Shown here piece after piece: positions 46,457 through 54,041 of a stretch of 64,000 nt of DNA. The notes under the pieces were generated by a model that was given only the letters and a program-made list of their open reading frames with translations, did not search any database and was not told where the DNA came from. The position numbers were made by a program, and so were the translations under genes. Position 1 is the stretch's first letter. The number at the start of each line of letters is the position of its first letter. The DNA comes from Comamonadaceae bacterium UBA4962 (GTDB lineage: Bacteria > Pseudomonadota > Gammaproteobacteria > Burkholderiales > Burkholderiaceae_C), in contig DHAE01000020.1 of the NCBI GenBank assembly GCA_002397315.1, positions 202,931-266,930 of the forward strand, written 5' to 3'.

Positions 46457-47484
46457 GCGGCACCTTTCGCGCCGGAGGCCGGCAGGAAGCCGGGGTTGAA
46501 CACACGCTCCGGCGCGGGCTTCGCGGCGAGCTGGAACACCGTGGCCACCTCGTCGAGCTGGCGGCCCAGCACGGCGGGCTGCACGCGGCCCAGGGCACCG
46601 GGTGGCAGATCCGGCGGCGACAGGTACTGCCGCGCGATGGCCCAGCGTTCGCGCTCCACCTCCAGGTTCAGGATGGGTTCGCGCGCCTTCACCGCGGCCA
46701 GTGCCTCGTCGGGGTTGGCGAGCGCCTCGCGCAGCGCCCGGTCGCTCGCGCGCACGAAGGCGCGGGCCGCCTCGGGCTTCTCCTGCAGCAAGCGGCCCGC
46801 GAGCAATGCATTGCCGTAGAGGTGCAGGCCGGCCTTGCCGTAATCGAGGACGGCGAGGTCCTTGGCCGGCATGCGCGCGAACAGCGACACGGCGGAATCG
46901 TGGAAATAGGTGGCCGCGTCCACGTCGCCGCGCACCATCACGTTGTCGCGCGCGCTGAAATCCGTGGTCACCCATTCGAAGAGATCGGGGCCGGTCTGCA
47001 GCGCGCGTGCCACCATGGGCCAGCAGCGGCGCGTGGATTCCACCGCCGCCGCGGCCACGCGCTTGCCCTTGAGCGAGAGGAAGTCGTCGGTGATGCCGCG
47101 GTCCCGGCGGCCGATGATGACGAAGGGCGCGCGCTGGTAGTACTGGTAGATCGCCTGCACCGGCGCGGTGGGGTTCTGCGACTGGAACTCGGCCAGCGAA
47201 CTGAGGTCGCCCAGACCCAGGTCGTAGGCGCCGCTGGCCACGCGCGTGATCGAGGCGACCGAGCCGGCGCCCACGTCGATGCGCACATCCAGGCCCTCTT
47301 CGCGGTAGTAGCCCTTGGCCAGCGCGAGGAAGAAGGGCGAAGTCTGGCTGGTGACGCGGAAGTCGAGCGTGAACTTCAGCGGCGTGAGCGGGCCCTGCGC
47401 ATGGACGAAGGGCGCGAAGGAAGCGCCCAGGGCCGCGCCGGTGGAGGCGGCGAGGGAGCGTGAAAGAAACTGGCGTCGTTGCAT
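46453..47484 (-). CDS. NMT1/THI5-like ABC transporter substrate-binding protein
   Basis: Periplasmic binding protein of an NMT1/SsuA-type ABC importer. The 343-residue protein has a signal sequence with a twin-arginine (MQRRQFLSRSLAAS) and an Ala cleavage site (FVHAQG, about residue 30), so export by Tat is possible. FTLDFRVTSQTSPFFLALAKGYY is summarised by LDFRV and AKGYYREEGLDV, both family hallmarks. GAYDLGLGDLSSL is the ligand-site loop. It has no permease or ATPase next to it. A xanthine-riboswitch-like element lies about 100 bases upstream, suggesting a purine ligand. Confidence 0.9.
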   Translation of the reverse strand: MQRRQFLSRSLAASTGAALGASFAPFVHAQGPLTPLKFTLDFRVTSQTSPFFLALAKGYYREEGLDVRIDVGAGSVASITRVASGAYDLGLGDLSSLAEFQSQNPTAPVQAIYQYYQRAPFVIIGRRDRGITDDFLSLKGKRVAAAAVESTRRCWPMVARALQTGPDLFEWVTTDFSARDNVMVRGDVDAATYFHDSAVSLFARMPAKDLAVLDYGKAGLHLYGNALLAGRLLQEKPEAARAFVRASDRALREALANPDEALAAVKAREPILNLEVERERWAIARQYLSPPDLPPGALGRVQPAVLGRQLDEVATVFQLAAKPAPERVFNPGFLPASGAKGAA

Positions 47485-47582
47485 GGCCGTACCTCGAAGG
47501 GATGTGCGGTGGGCCGGCTACGGGGCCGTGGCACGCCGCGCAGCACGCGGCGCACCGCCGGGAACGAAGGCCGGTGCGGGAC

Positions 47583-47637
47583 GAGCAATTTCCGGGCGAC
47601 GGCGGAACGGGGCCCGCCGTGCTGAACGCTTCTACTC
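47583..47637 (-). promoter_or_regulatory. NMT1-motif (xanthine) riboswitch-like element, binding-protein side
   Basis: On the minus strand the element runs GAGTAGAAGCGTTCAG, then a 7-bp hairpin ACGGCGG/CCGCCGT, then CCCGGAAATTGCTC. The ends pair (GAGTA with TGCTC) to form P1. These conserved segments agree with what I remember of the NMT1-motif RNA, shown to bind xanthine and urate. It ends 98 bases before the start codon of the NMT1-type binding-protein gene, the gene class after which the motif was named. The expression platform was not worked out. Confidence 0.75.
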
Positions 47638-47893
47638 GGCGGCGTCAATGCAGGAAGCATGCCGGAGCGATGCGGCCGGCATGGCGCGCGCGGCATGCCC
47701 GAAGGCGTGGCGACTGCTGCGCGCAGCAACGTGCGGCGTGCCCCGTGCTGTGCGGCTCGCGCCACTGGTGCAGCCTGCAGGGCGCGATTCCTCATTCTGG
47801 TGCGGTGCTTCACCGCCGCAGGGCATGCCGCGCGCTGCGCGTGCCGGCGCCGCACCGTCGCGGCTGGCCCGCCGATTGCATGGCCCGCGGCGA

Positions 47894-47960
47894 GAGTAGA
47901 AGCGTTCAGTACGGCCGCCGGGCCCCATCACAGGGCATGGCGGGCGGCGGGTCATTGCTC
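47894..47960 (+). promoter_or_regulatory. NMT1-motif (xanthine) riboswitch-like element, oxygenase side
   Basis: On the plus strand GAGTAGAAGCGTTCAG is identical to the other copy. A GC-rich P2 region follows (GCCGCC pairing with GGCGGC), then GTCATTGCTC, whose TGCTC again pairs with GAGTA. The 3-prime conserved segment is less like the memory consensus than in the other copy (GGGTCATTGCTC against CCGGAAATTGCTC). It ends 158 bases before the ATG of the oxygenase gene. The two elements point away from each other, each towards its own gene. Confidence 0.6.
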
Positions 47961-48118
47961 TTGAAGCCGGCGGCGGTCGTCCGCGGTGCGCGTGGCGAAA
48001 CCACGCGCTCGGGGAGGACTGCCGCCTTCATCCACTTCAAGGGCCGCGCTGCACTGCGCCACCGGCGCGATCGTGCGCGTTCCCGGCCCTTGCGTGCTGC
48101 AACGACGAGGAAACCACC

Positions 48119-49132
48119 ATGACCCTTTCCATGCTTACCGGCGCGGCCGCCCGCGCCGACGTCCAGGAAGAACTCTCCCGCGAGGCCCGCATGGGCGGCC
48201 TGGGCGAAGAGACCCGCGAGCGCGAGGTGCGCTGCATCGACATCTCGGATTTCGACCGCCGCAAGGAAGAGATCGCCGAGCAGCTCTGGAGCGCCTCGGT
48301 CGAGATCGGCTTCTTCCAGGTCTCGCACCACGGCATTCCGCTGGAGGACATCCGCGCGGCCTTCGAGCGCGCCGAGGCCTTCTTCGCCCTGCCGCGCGAC
48401 ACCAAGGCGCAATGGCCGCTCGCGCGCAACGCGGGCTGGGAGCACAAGGCGCAGATCCGGCCGTCCACGCGCACGCCGGACCAGAAGGAGTCCTACCAGG
48501 TCACGCGCCCGCGCATGGAGGGCCTGTGGCCTTCGGAGGAGGAACTGCCGGGCTTCCGCGCGGCGACGCTGGCCTTCGAGCGCCAGTGCTGGGAGGTGGG
48601 CATGCGCCTGCTGTCGTGCTTCGCCTGGAAGCTCGGCTTCGACGATGCGTTCTTCACGCGCGCGCACGATCCGTCCGTGCCGGCCTACCAGAGCACGCTG
48701 CGGATGCTGCACTACTTCGCGGTGGACCCGGCGCTCCAGGACGAGCTGGGCCTGTGGCGCGCGGGCGCGCACACGGATTTCGACTGCCTCACGCTGCTCT
48801 TCCAGCGCGCGGGGCAGGGCGGGCTGCAGGTGCTGCCGGGCAAGGAGATGGAAGGGCGGCGCTGGACGCCCGTGGATCCGGCCGAGGGCGTGATCACCTG
48901 CAACATCGGCGACATGCTCACGCGCTGGAGCGACGACGTGCTGCCGAGCAATTTCCACCGCGTGCGCAATCCGCTGCCGCACGAGTACCAGGGGGCGCGC
49001 TACAGCCTCGCGTTCTTCTGCCAGGCCAACGAGGACGCGGTGATCGCGGGGCCGGCGGGTGCGCATCCGCCGATCACCGCGGGCGAGTACCTGCGCCAGC
49101 GCATCAGCGCGAATTTCTCCAACCGCTATTGA
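48119..49132 (+). CDS. Isopenicillin-N-synthase-family Fe(II) oxygenase
   Basis: Non-haem iron oxygenase, probably 2-oxoglutarate-dependent, substrate unknown. The 337-residue protein begins MTLSMLTGAA with GAGG upstream. It has an N-terminal DIOX_N domain (IDISDF, then GFFQVSHHGIP at about 64-74) and the C-terminal double-stranded beta-helix with the metal triad His-x-Asp in GAHTDFD (about residues 219-225) and a distal His in SNFHRV (about 279-284). Arg-x-Ser of the co-substrate site appears in RYSLAFF. It sits behind a xanthine-riboswitch-like element and diverges from the binding-protein/deaminase genes, so a purine-derived substrate is a fair inference. Confidence 0.88.
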   Translation: MTLSMLTGAAARADVQEELSREARMGGLGEETREREVRCIDISDFDRRKEEIAEQLWSASVEIGFFQVSHHGIPLEDIRAAFERAEAFFALPRDTKAQWPLARNAGWEHKAQIRPSTRTPDQKESYQVTRPRMEGLWPSEEELPGFRAATLAFERQCWEVGMRLLSCFAWKLGFDDAFFTRAHDPSVPAYQSTLRMLHYFAVDPALQDELGLWRAGAHTDFDCLTLLFQRAGQGGLQVLPGKEMEGRRWTPVDPAEGVITCNIGDMLTRWSDDVLPSNFHRVRNPLPHEYQGARYSLAFFCQANEDAVIAGPAGAHPPITAGEYLRQRISANFSNRY

Positions 49133-49199
49133 GGGGTGGAGCGCAATCCGGCCGCGCGCCGGGCCGGGACGGGCAGGGGGGCATCGGGGCCCCGGTGCG

Positions 49200-49463
49200 T
49201 CAGCGTGCGCCGGGACGTGCCGGCGGGCGGCCCGCGCCGCGGCCTTCGATGTGCCGGAAGGTGAGCCGGCCCTTGTTGAGGTCGTAGGGGGAGAGTTCGA
49301 GCGACACGCGGTCACCGGCGAGCACGCGGATGCGGTGCTTGCGCATTTTGCCGCCGGCATAGGCGATCAACTGGTGCCCGTTGTCGAGGGTCACGCGGAA
49401 TCGGGAGTCGGGCAGCACTTCATCCACTTTGCCCTGCATTTCGATCAGATCTTCTTTGGACAC
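49200..49463 (-). CDS. infA: InfA, translation initiation factor IF-1
   Basis: Binds the 30S A site during initiation. The 87-residue protein starts at GTG (49463), with AAGGAG 5 bases upstream, and reads MSKEDLIEMQGKV with the OB-fold sequence GHQLIAYAGGKMRKHRIRVLAGD (core GKMRKHRIRV) and LELSPYDLNKGRLTFRH. It is about 15 residues longer than the 72-residue E. coli protein because of a Gly/Arg/Pro-rich tail. Burkholderiales often carry a second, ribosomal-operon infA, so this may be the accessory copy. It is convergent with the oxygenase gene. Confidence 0.95.
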   Translation of the reverse strand: MSKEDLIEMQGKVDEVLPDSRFRVTLDNGHQLIAYAGGKMRKHRIRVLAGDRVSLELSPYDLNKGRLTFRHIEGRGAGRPPARPGAR

Positions 49464-49493
49464 GGAACTCCTTCGGTAGAGATGGAAAAAAGG

Positions 49494-49709
49494 TCAGGCG
49501 GCCGCGCCGTGCAGCGCGATCTCGCGGCCCTGGTCGAGGGCATAGCGCGTGGCGAGCACGTCGCTGTCGAAGCGGGGCAGGAAGCGGAAGATGCGGTCGT
49601 GCATGCCTCTGCGGACGGAAACGGAAGCGGCGAAGTGGCCCGTCTCGGTGCGCCGGGTGAGCGGCGTCACGAGAAAACGGCCCACCGCGAAAGCGGTCGG
49701 TGCGTGCAT
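49494..49709 (-). CDS. Conserved small protein upstream of infA
   Basis: Function unknown. The 71-residue product begins MHAPTAFAVGRFLVTPL and is basic and aromatic in its middle (DRIFRFLPRFDSD). It lies 30 bases before infA on the same strand, so the two are probably co-transcribed. No strong Shine-Dalgarno sequence precedes the ATG at 49709, and the open frame continues far upstream in sequence that looks non-coding. I believe similar proteins sit next to infA in related genera, but cannot check. Confidence 0.5.
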   Translation of the reverse strand: MHAPTAFAVGRFLVTPLTRRTETGHFAASVSVRRGMHDRIFRFLPRFDSDVLATRYALDQGREIALHGAAA

Positions 49710-50124
49710 ATCGGAAACAAAGTGACTACGGCGTGCCGTGGCACGCGCGAACAACAGGACGCCGGGAGCGCCCCGGGCGCGGCCGATGGTGCGGCGGCGG
49801 GGAGCGCAAAGGTGGCGAACGGGGCGCCGGAGGGCAGCGCGGGCCGGGAGTCCGGAAACGGAGCGCGCTGGAGGAGGTGAGGGCTTGCCGGGGGCGGGAG
49901 CCGCGGTGTTGCGGGCTGCCGGGCGGTGTGGGGGAAGGAGGCCGTGCGCTGGCACGGGCCGCAAGCCCCGGCGAGGCAAGCACATCGCGAGGGCCCATGA
50001 TTGTAGCGCATGCAGCGGTTTTCGGGTAGCGCGATTGCATTGTGTTGCGCGTCGGCACCGGCCATCGCATTGGCACCGCGCCGTGCTAGCCTGCAGTGTG
50101 ATTTCTCAACCGAAGGTACGTTGC
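49710..50124. other. Intergenic region with purine-skewed strand
   Basis: The 415 bases lie between two divergent small genes. From about 49780 to 49960 the plus strand is markedly purine-rich (runs of GGGAG and GAGGAGG). Around 50000-50100 it is more balanced. Open frames run through it on both strands but without convincing starts or codon pattern. No terminator or known RNA was recognised. A long 5-prime leader for the infA-side transcript is possible. Confidence 0.4.
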
Positions 50125-50337
50125 ATGGCTACCGCGTCCACTACCACCGCCCGGATGGGCGAACTGCGCGAGGCCCTGCCCCGCATCGACACGCTGCTGC
50201 GTGGCAACCGGGCGGGCGAGATCGGCGAGGACGTGATCGACGAACTCGTGCAGCACGCCTGGATGGAGTGGAACGGGGGCGCACTGCGCCTGACCGCCAC
50301 GGGCCAGAACATCTGCCGGCAGATGCAGGCCCGCTGA
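50125..50337 (+). CDS. Hypothetical small protein
   Basis: Not recognised. The 70-residue product begins MATASTTTARMGELREALP, with AAGG about 7 bases before the ATG. It looks helical, with an acidic middle (GEIGEDVIDELVQHAWMEW) and a basic end (RLTATGQNICRQMQAR), which could be a small DNA- or protein-binding domain of winged-helix type. It is convergent with the isomerase gene. No neighbour suggests a role. Confidence 0.6.
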   Translation: MATASTTTARMGELREALPRIDTLLRGNRAGEIGEDVIDELVQHAWMEWNGGALRLTATGQNICRQMQAR

Positions 50338-50404
50338 AGCCCGCCGGGTTCGGCAGGGCCGGCCGTTGCCGCGCCCCGCTGCGCCAGGCCCTGCCGCCCG
50401 GTTG

Positions 50405-51262
50405 TCAGCCGGCCGCGCCGTCGCCCGCCGCTGCGCGGGCCCACGGCGCGAGCCAGTCCAGGCCCGCGGAGGTGCCGCCCGCCACCGCGCCGCGCGCGGG
50501 GCGGTATTCGCAGCCGATCCAGCCCGCGTACCCCAGCGCATCGATCAGCCGGAACAGATAGGGGTAGTGCAGTTCGCCCCGATCGGGCTCGTGCCGCTCC
50601 GGCACCCCCGCGATCTGCAGGTGGCCCACGCGGCCCGTGGGCAGGTAGCGGCGCAGCTTCGTCGCCACGTCGCCCTCGGCGATCTGGCAGTGGTAGAGGT
50701 CCATCTGCACCTGGACCCGCACCTGTCCATCTCCATCCACCGGGCCCGCGCCCTCCGCGATCTCCAGCGCCAGCGCGTGCGCATCCTCCTGCCGCTGCAG
50801 GAAGTAGCCCGGCATGTCACGCCCGTTGATCGGCTCGATCAGCAGCGCGATGCCGTGGGGCGCTGCCAATACCGCGGCATCGCGCAGGTTGGCGACGTAC
50901 GTGGCGCGCAGCGCGGCGGGCTCCGCATCCGCTGGCGCGATGCCGGCCATCACATGGATGCGCGGACAGCCCAGCACCCGGGCGTAGGCGATGGCCTGCG
51001 CAATGCCCTCGCGGAATTCGGCCTCGCGTCCCGGCAGGCAGGCGGTGCCGCGCTCGCCGGCCTCCCAGTCGCCCGGCGGCGCATTGAACAGCACCTGCTG
51101 CAGGCCGTGGTGCTTCAGCAGAGCGGCGAGATGGCCTGCCTCGTGCGCATAAGGAAACAGGAACTCCACGCCCTGGAAACCGTCGCGCGCGGCGGCGGCG
51201 AAGCGGTCGGTGAACTCCAGTTCCGGATAGAGCAGGGACAGGTTGGCGGCGAAGCGGGGCAT
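50405..51262 (-). CDS. Hydroxypyruvate isomerase-family sugar isomerase (Hyi/OtnI)
   Basis: TIM-barrel isomerase that interconverts hydroxypyruvate or 2-oxo-tetronates with their aldehyde isomers. The 285-residue protein begins MPRFAANLSLLYPELEF. It has EFLFPYAH (about residues 33-40), LIEPINGRDMPGYF with the metal-binding Glu (about 142-155), MDLYHCQ (Asp, His) and IGCEYRP with the second Glu (about 243-249), all family ligands. Current annotation splits the family into Hyi and OtnI; sequence reading alone does not decide. It lies downstream of an SDR gene, with a hairpin repeat in the gap. Confidence 0.9.
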   Translation of the reverse strand: MPRFAANLSLLYPELEFTDRFAAAARDGFQGVEFLFPYAHEAGHLAALLKHHGLQQVLFNAPPGDWEAGERGTACLPGREAEFREGIAQAIAYARVLGCPRIHVMAGIAPADAEPAALRATYVANLRDAAVLAAPHGIALLIEPINGRDMPGYFLQRQEDAHALALEIAEGAGPVDGDGQVRVQVQMDLYHCQIAEGDVATKLRRYLPTGRVGHLQIAGVPERHEPDRGELHYPYLFRLIDALGYAGWIGCEYRPARGAVAGGTSAGLDWLAPWARAAAGDGAAG

Positions 51263-51310
51263 GGCAGAGTGCGGTGGTGGGCCGCCATTGTGCCGCCCGC
51301 CCGCTGTTGA

Positions 51311-51421
51311 GAGCAGCTCACGGAACCCAGCGAAGCGGTTCTGGCCAGGCGCCGAATTGCAGGCAGTACGCGCAGTACGACAAGATGCGGCAACGACGCC
51401 AGAAGGGTTCTGTAGCTGCTC
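51311..51421. repeat. Dispersed hairpin element, copy 2
   Basis: The arms 51311-51328 and 51405-51421 pair with one bulged base and one wobble. The arm sequence differs from copy 1 (for example GGAACCC/GGGTTCT here, CGACCC/GGGTCG there), yet pairing is kept. The 76-base interior matches copy 1 except at four positions. It starts four bases beyond the TAG stop of the SDR gene and lies upstream of the isomerase gene on the same strand, so it would be transcribed within an SDR-isomerase message. Confidence 0.85.
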
Positions 51422-51425
51422 GCTC

Positions 51426-52259
51426 CTACTGCTCGGCGTAGTGGTAGGTGAGCCCGCCATCCACGAAGTGCGTGCCACCGGTGATGTAGCGCGCCTCGTC
51501 GCCGGCCAGGAATGCCACGAGGCCAGCCACGTCTTCGGGCTGGCCCATGCGGCCCAGCGGAATCTGGGCAGTGAGCGCCCGCAACTGCTCGGGGTTGTTC
51601 AGCAAGTCGGTGTTGATGGGCGTGGCGATCGCGCCCGGCGCGACGTTGTTGATGCGGATGCCCAGCGGTGCGAGCTCGGTCGCGAGGTTGCGGGTGAGCA
51701 TGCGCAGCGCGCCCTTGCTCGCGCAGTACGAGGCGAAGTGGGGAAAGGCGATCTCTTCGTGCACCGAGCTGATGTTGACGACGACGCCGCGGTTGCGGGG
51801 AGCCGCAGCATCCGATGATCGGGACGCGCTTTGCTGGCCCTGGCCCTGGCCCTGCGCACGCACGTGCCGCACGAACGCCTGCGTGGCGAAGAACAGGCCC
51901 TTCACGTTGGTGTCCATGACGAGGTCGTAGTCCTCCTCGGTCACGTCCCAGAAATCGGCGCGGCGTTCCACGCCGGCGTTGTTCACGAGGATGTCCAGCC
52001 CGCCGAGCGCTGTGGCGGCTTCCTGTACCAGCCGCGCAGCCTCCGCGGCACCGCCGCTGATGTCCGCCGCCACGTACACGGCGCGCTGGCCCAGCGACGA
52101 AATGCGTTCGATCAGTTCCTGCGGGGCGCCGTCGGGGTCGCGGCCATTGAGCACCACATCGGCGCCGTCCTGCGCGAACCGCAGCGCGATGGCGGCACCA
52201 ATGCCTTGCGTACTACCGGTGACGAGGGCCTTGCGGCCGGCGAGATGTCCTTTCGCCAT
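51426..52259 (-). CDS. Short-chain dehydrogenase/reductase (classical)
   Basis: NAD(P)-dependent oxidoreductase of 277 residues. It starts MAKGHLAGRKALVTG with the cofactor loop TGSTQGIG (about residues 14-21), NNAG (about 91-94), Ser in NISSVHEE and the catalytic pair in YCASK (Tyr about 181, Lys about 185). An unusual insertion of Gln/Gly repeats (GQGQGQQSAS) follows helix 5. The C-terminus FVDGGLTYHYAEQ resembles glucose 1-dehydrogenase-type SDRs. It lies downstream of the ABC permease gene and upstream of the isomerase gene, so a sugar-acid substrate is plausible. Confidence 0.9.
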   Translation of the reverse strand: MAKGHLAGRKALVTGSTQGIGAAIALRFAQDGADVVLNGRDPDGAPQELIERISSLGQRAVYVAADISGGAAEAARLVQEAATALGGLDILVNNAGVERRADFWDVTEEDYDLVMDTNVKGLFFATQAFVRHVRAQGQGQGQQSASRSSDAAAPRNRGVVVNISSVHEEIAFPHFASYCASKGALRMLTRNLATELAPLGIRINNVAPGAIATPINTDLLNNPEQLRALTAQIPLGRMGQPEDVAGLVAFLAGDEARYITGGTHFVDGGLTYHYAEQ

Positions 52260-52414
52260 GGTTTTGCCTTTCCTGGAAGAGCTGGAATGAGGCTTTCCAC
52301 TGTAGAGATGGCTCCATGGGCGGTGCGTAGTCCACCGCCCCGTGGCGGGCGCGAAACGTGCCGCGACGTAGCGCGGCAGCCCCGGACAGCCCCGGCGCCG
52401 GCGGCGGACCGGCG

Positions 52415-53191
52415 TCACTCCCCCTGCGATCCCCGGTGCGCCCAGCCCGTGGTGTGCTTCTCCAGCACGCTGAACAGTTCGTACATCGCCATCGCCATCG
52501 CGCCCACCACCATCAGCCCCGCGAAGGCCAGCCCCATCTGCATCGACGAGCCCGCCGAGATCAGCAGGTAGCCGATGCCCTCGTTGGCGGCGGTCATCTC
52601 GCTCACCGTGGTGCCCACGAACGCCAGCGTGATGGCGACCTTGAGCGAGCCGTAGAAGTAGGGCAGCGAGCGCGGCAGGCCGACCTTGGTGAGCACGTCC
52701 CAGCGTTTGGCCCCCAGCACGCGCAGCACGTCTTCCAGTTCGGGCTCCAGCGTGGCGAGGCCCGTGGCGATGTTCACCATGATCGGAAAGAAACTGATCA
52801 GGAAGGCCGTGAGGATGGCCGGGCCCGCGCCGATGCCGAACCACACCACGAGGATCGGCACGAACGCCGCCTTCGGCAGCGCGTTGAACGCCGTCATGAG
52901 CGGATAGACGGCCGCATAGGCGAGCCGCGAGGAGCCGATCAGAAAGCCCAGCAGCACGCCCACCACGATGGCGATGCCGAAGCCCGCCATGGTCACCCAG
53001 AAGGTGCGCCAGGCATGGCCGGCGATCACCCACTTGAACTCCACCAACTGGTTCCAGATGGCCAGCGGGCTGGGGAAGATGAACTCCGACACGCCCAGGC
53101 CCGAACACACGATCTGCCAGAGCACGATCACCGTGAACAGCAGGACCCAGGGCGACCAGCGCTCGACGCGTTTGCGGTGCTGTGCGTTCAT
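52415..53191 (-). CDS. ABC transporter permease (SsuC/TauC-like)
   Basis: Membrane permease of a nitrate/sulfonate/taurine-type ABC importer. The 258-residue protein has six transmembrane helices and the EAA-loop sequence ELEDVLRVLGAKRWDVLTKVGLP, given by its core VLGAKRW (about residues 165-171), followed by PYFYGSLKVAITLAF. The ATG overlaps the ATPase-gene stop (ATGA). It is the only such permease in the window and may serve both NMT1-type binding proteins. Confidence 0.93.
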   Translation of the reverse strand: MNAQHRKRVERWSPWVLLFTVIVLWQIVCSGLGVSEFIFPSPLAIWNQLVEFKWVIAGHAWRTFWVTMAGFGIAIVVGVLLGFLIGSSRLAYAAVYPLMTAFNALPKAAFVPILVVWFGIGAGPAILTAFLISFFPIMVNIATGLATLEPELEDVLRVLGAKRWDVLTKVGLPRSLPYFYGSLKVAITLAFVGTTVSEMTAANEGIGYLLISAGSSMQMGLAFAGLMVVGAMAMAMYELFSVLEKHTTGWAHRGSQGE

Positions 53192-54024
53192 TGCGTGATC
53201 TCCCCGCCGGCCTTGCGCAGCGCGCCGATATGGCCGCGCAGCTCCAGCACGACGTCCGTGAATTCCTTGGTGTAGGTGATCTCCAGCTCGCGCGGGCGCG
53301 GCAGGTCGATCTCGCGGCGCACGACGAAGCGGCCGGGGCCTTTGCTCATCACGTAGACGGTGTCGGCCAGGAACACGCTCTCGCGCAGGTCGTGCGTGAC
53401 GAGGATCACGTTGAACCGCTGCTCGGCCTGCAGGTCGCGCAGGATGCACCACAGCTCCTCGCGCGTGAAGGCGTCGAGCGCGCCGAAGGGCTCGTCGAGC
53501 AGCAGCATCTGCGGCTCGTGGATGAGCGCGCGGCAGATGCTCGCGCGCTGCTGCATGCCGCCCGACAGCTGCCAGGGGTACTTGTCTTCATAACCGCCGA
53601 GGCCCACTTTCTGCAGCAGCGCCCGGGCGCGGGCCTCGTACTCCTTGCGGCGCGCCTTGAACTGCGAGCGGTGCGGCTCGACGATCTCCAGCGGCAGCAG
53701 CACGTTGTCCACCGTGGTGCGCCAGGGCAGCAGCGAAGGCGCCTGGAAGGCCATGCCCGAGATCTTGAGCGGCCCGGTCACCGGCTCGCCCGCGATGCGG
53801 ATGCGGCCCATGGAGGGCATGCGCAGGCCGGTGGCCAGCTTCATGAAGGTGGACTTGCCGCAGCCCGAGGGCCCGACGATGGCGATGAACTCGCCGCGGC
53901 GCACCTGCAGGTCGATGGCCTCCACCGCGAAGTGGTTGGCGCGCAGCAGCTCTTCGTTGTAGGCGAGCCAGACGTCGCGGAAATCCACGAAATACGCATC
54001 GTCGGCCTGCGGGGGCGTGGGCAT
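53188..54024 (-). CDS. ABC transporter ATP-binding protein (SsuB/TauB-like)
   Basis: ATPase subunit of the same importer. The 278-residue protein starts MPTPPQADDAYFV and has Walker A GPSGCGKST (about residues 50-58), the Q-loop in AFQAPSLLPW, signature LSGGMQQR (about 153-160), Walker B LLLDEPFGALD and the switch His in LVTHDLRES. It lies 17 bases after the binding-protein gene and overlaps the permease gene by 4 bases. Confidence 0.95.
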   Translation of the reverse strand: MPTPPQADDAYFVDFRDVWLAYNEELLRANHFAVEAIDLQVRRGEFIAIVGPSGCGKSTFMKLATGLRMPSMGRIRIAGEPVTGPLKISGMAFQAPSLLPWRTTVDNVLLPLEIVEPHRSQFKARRKEYEARARALLQKVGLGGYEDKYPWQLSGGMQQRASICRALIHEPQMLLLDEPFGALDAFTREELWCILRDLQAEQRFNVILVTHDLRESVFLADTVYVMSKGPGRFVVRREIDLPRPRELEITYTKEFTDVVLELRGHIGALRKAGGEITQ

Positions 54025-54041
54025 GGGGGCGGCCTTTCGGG

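Noticed and set aside
47608..47926. Inverted repeats flanking about 250 bases taken at first for a small transposable element (MITE)
   Set aside because: There is no target-site duplication, and each repeat extends inwards or outwards into a foldable aptamer pointing to its own gene, which explains the symmetry better.
49181..49198. GC-rich inverted repeat between the oxygenase gene and infA
   Set aside because: It has one mismatch and no T-run on either strand; such repeats are common by chance at this GC content.
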